DNA from: an uncultured Ruminococcus sp.
Lineage (GTDB): Bacteria > Bacillota > Clostridia > Oscillospirales > CAG-382
DNA: 6,734 bases
Direction of reading: 5' to 3'
Assembly (NCBI GenBank): GCA_902783535.1
Contig: CACZRJ010000184.1
Span: 1-6,734, forward strand
Position numbers and translations under genes: made by a program. Under the pieces are notes generated by a model. That model was given only the letters and a program-made list of their open reading frames with translations, had not been told where the DNA came from and did not search any database. Below are positions 6,658-6,734 of this stretch, piece by piece (within the stretch, counting starts at the first letter, position 1; each line of letters begins with the position of its first letter).

Positions 6658-6732
6658 TCACCAGTTCGTTCTTCCGCGACCCGGAGCTTTGAGGTAGCAT
6701 TCCGGATCGTGCGTCAGATAATGAACGACATA
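6658..6732 (-). CDS. Possible C-terminal end of an unidentified protein
   Basis: From the right edge a minus-strand frame is open for 24 codons and ends in TGA at 6658-6660, 29 nt before the bidirectional terminator. The peptide ends in APGRGRTNW. Its codons (CTG, ACG, CCG, GAT, CGC) match those of the neighbouring genes better than those of the other frame that is open here. The family cannot be recognised from so short a piece, and it may not be a gene at all. Confidence 0.35.
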   Translation of the reverse strand, partial: YVVHYLTHDPECYLKAPGRGRTNW

Positions 6733-6734
6733 CT

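Noticed and set aside
6631..6705. Direct repeat AGCATTCCGG at 6631-6640 and 6696-6705
   Set aside because: Only two 10-nt copies, with no further similarity around them and no link to a mobile element; likely chance.
1..6734. Search for CRISPR arrays, tRNA or rRNA genes, insertion-sequence ends and attachment sites
   Set aside because: I saw no spaced repeat array, no cloverleaf-like or rRNA-like segment, and no terminal repeats with a transposase or integrase frame.

Overview
The window suggests a moderately GC-rich member of the Firmicutes, most likely a clostridial lineage. This is inferred from strong GGAGG-type ribosome binding sites before nearly every gene, a Gram-positive-style lipoprotein solute-binding protein, and AUC/CCG/CTG-rich codon use. 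The exact taxon cannot be read from the sequence.

Left two thirds (1-4135, minus strand): a peptide-family (Dpp/Opp type, SBP family 5) ABC importer operon. In transcription order it holds a lipoprotein solute-binding protein (4135-2516), a DppB-like permease (2420-1467), a DppC-like permease (1455-514), and the N-terminal 169 residues of a DppD-like ATPase (509-1, cut by the window edge). The genes after the binding protein are packed 4-11 nt apart. The binding protein is separated from the first permease by 95 nt that carry a perfect 13-bp-arm hairpin without a U-tract, which probably tunes the ratio of binding protein to permease.

Centre (4136-4520): 385 nt without a gene. It holds the Rho-independent terminator of the upstream regulator gene, the putative importer promoter (a perfect TTGACA -35 box with a poor -10), two nested inverted repeats around that promoter, and a leader of about 120 nt with one weak hairpin.

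Right third: a LysR-family regulator (5441-4521, minus, GTG start) is divergent from a cytoplasmic alpha/beta hydrolase of the hormone-sensitive-lipase (family IV esterase) type (5644-6582, plus). They share a 202-nt promoter region. The esterase ends at a symmetric, probably bidirectional terminator. Beyond it the last 24 codons of an unidentified minus-strand gene may enter from the right edge.

A coherent reading (inference) is that the LysR protein senses a small molecule and controls the esterase, and possibly the importer, so that an imported peptide or ester-containing compound is hydrolysed inside the cell. All families here are well known. I found no convincing undescribed system; the points most worth a second look are the nested operator dyads at the importer promoter and the binding-protein/permease hairpin.
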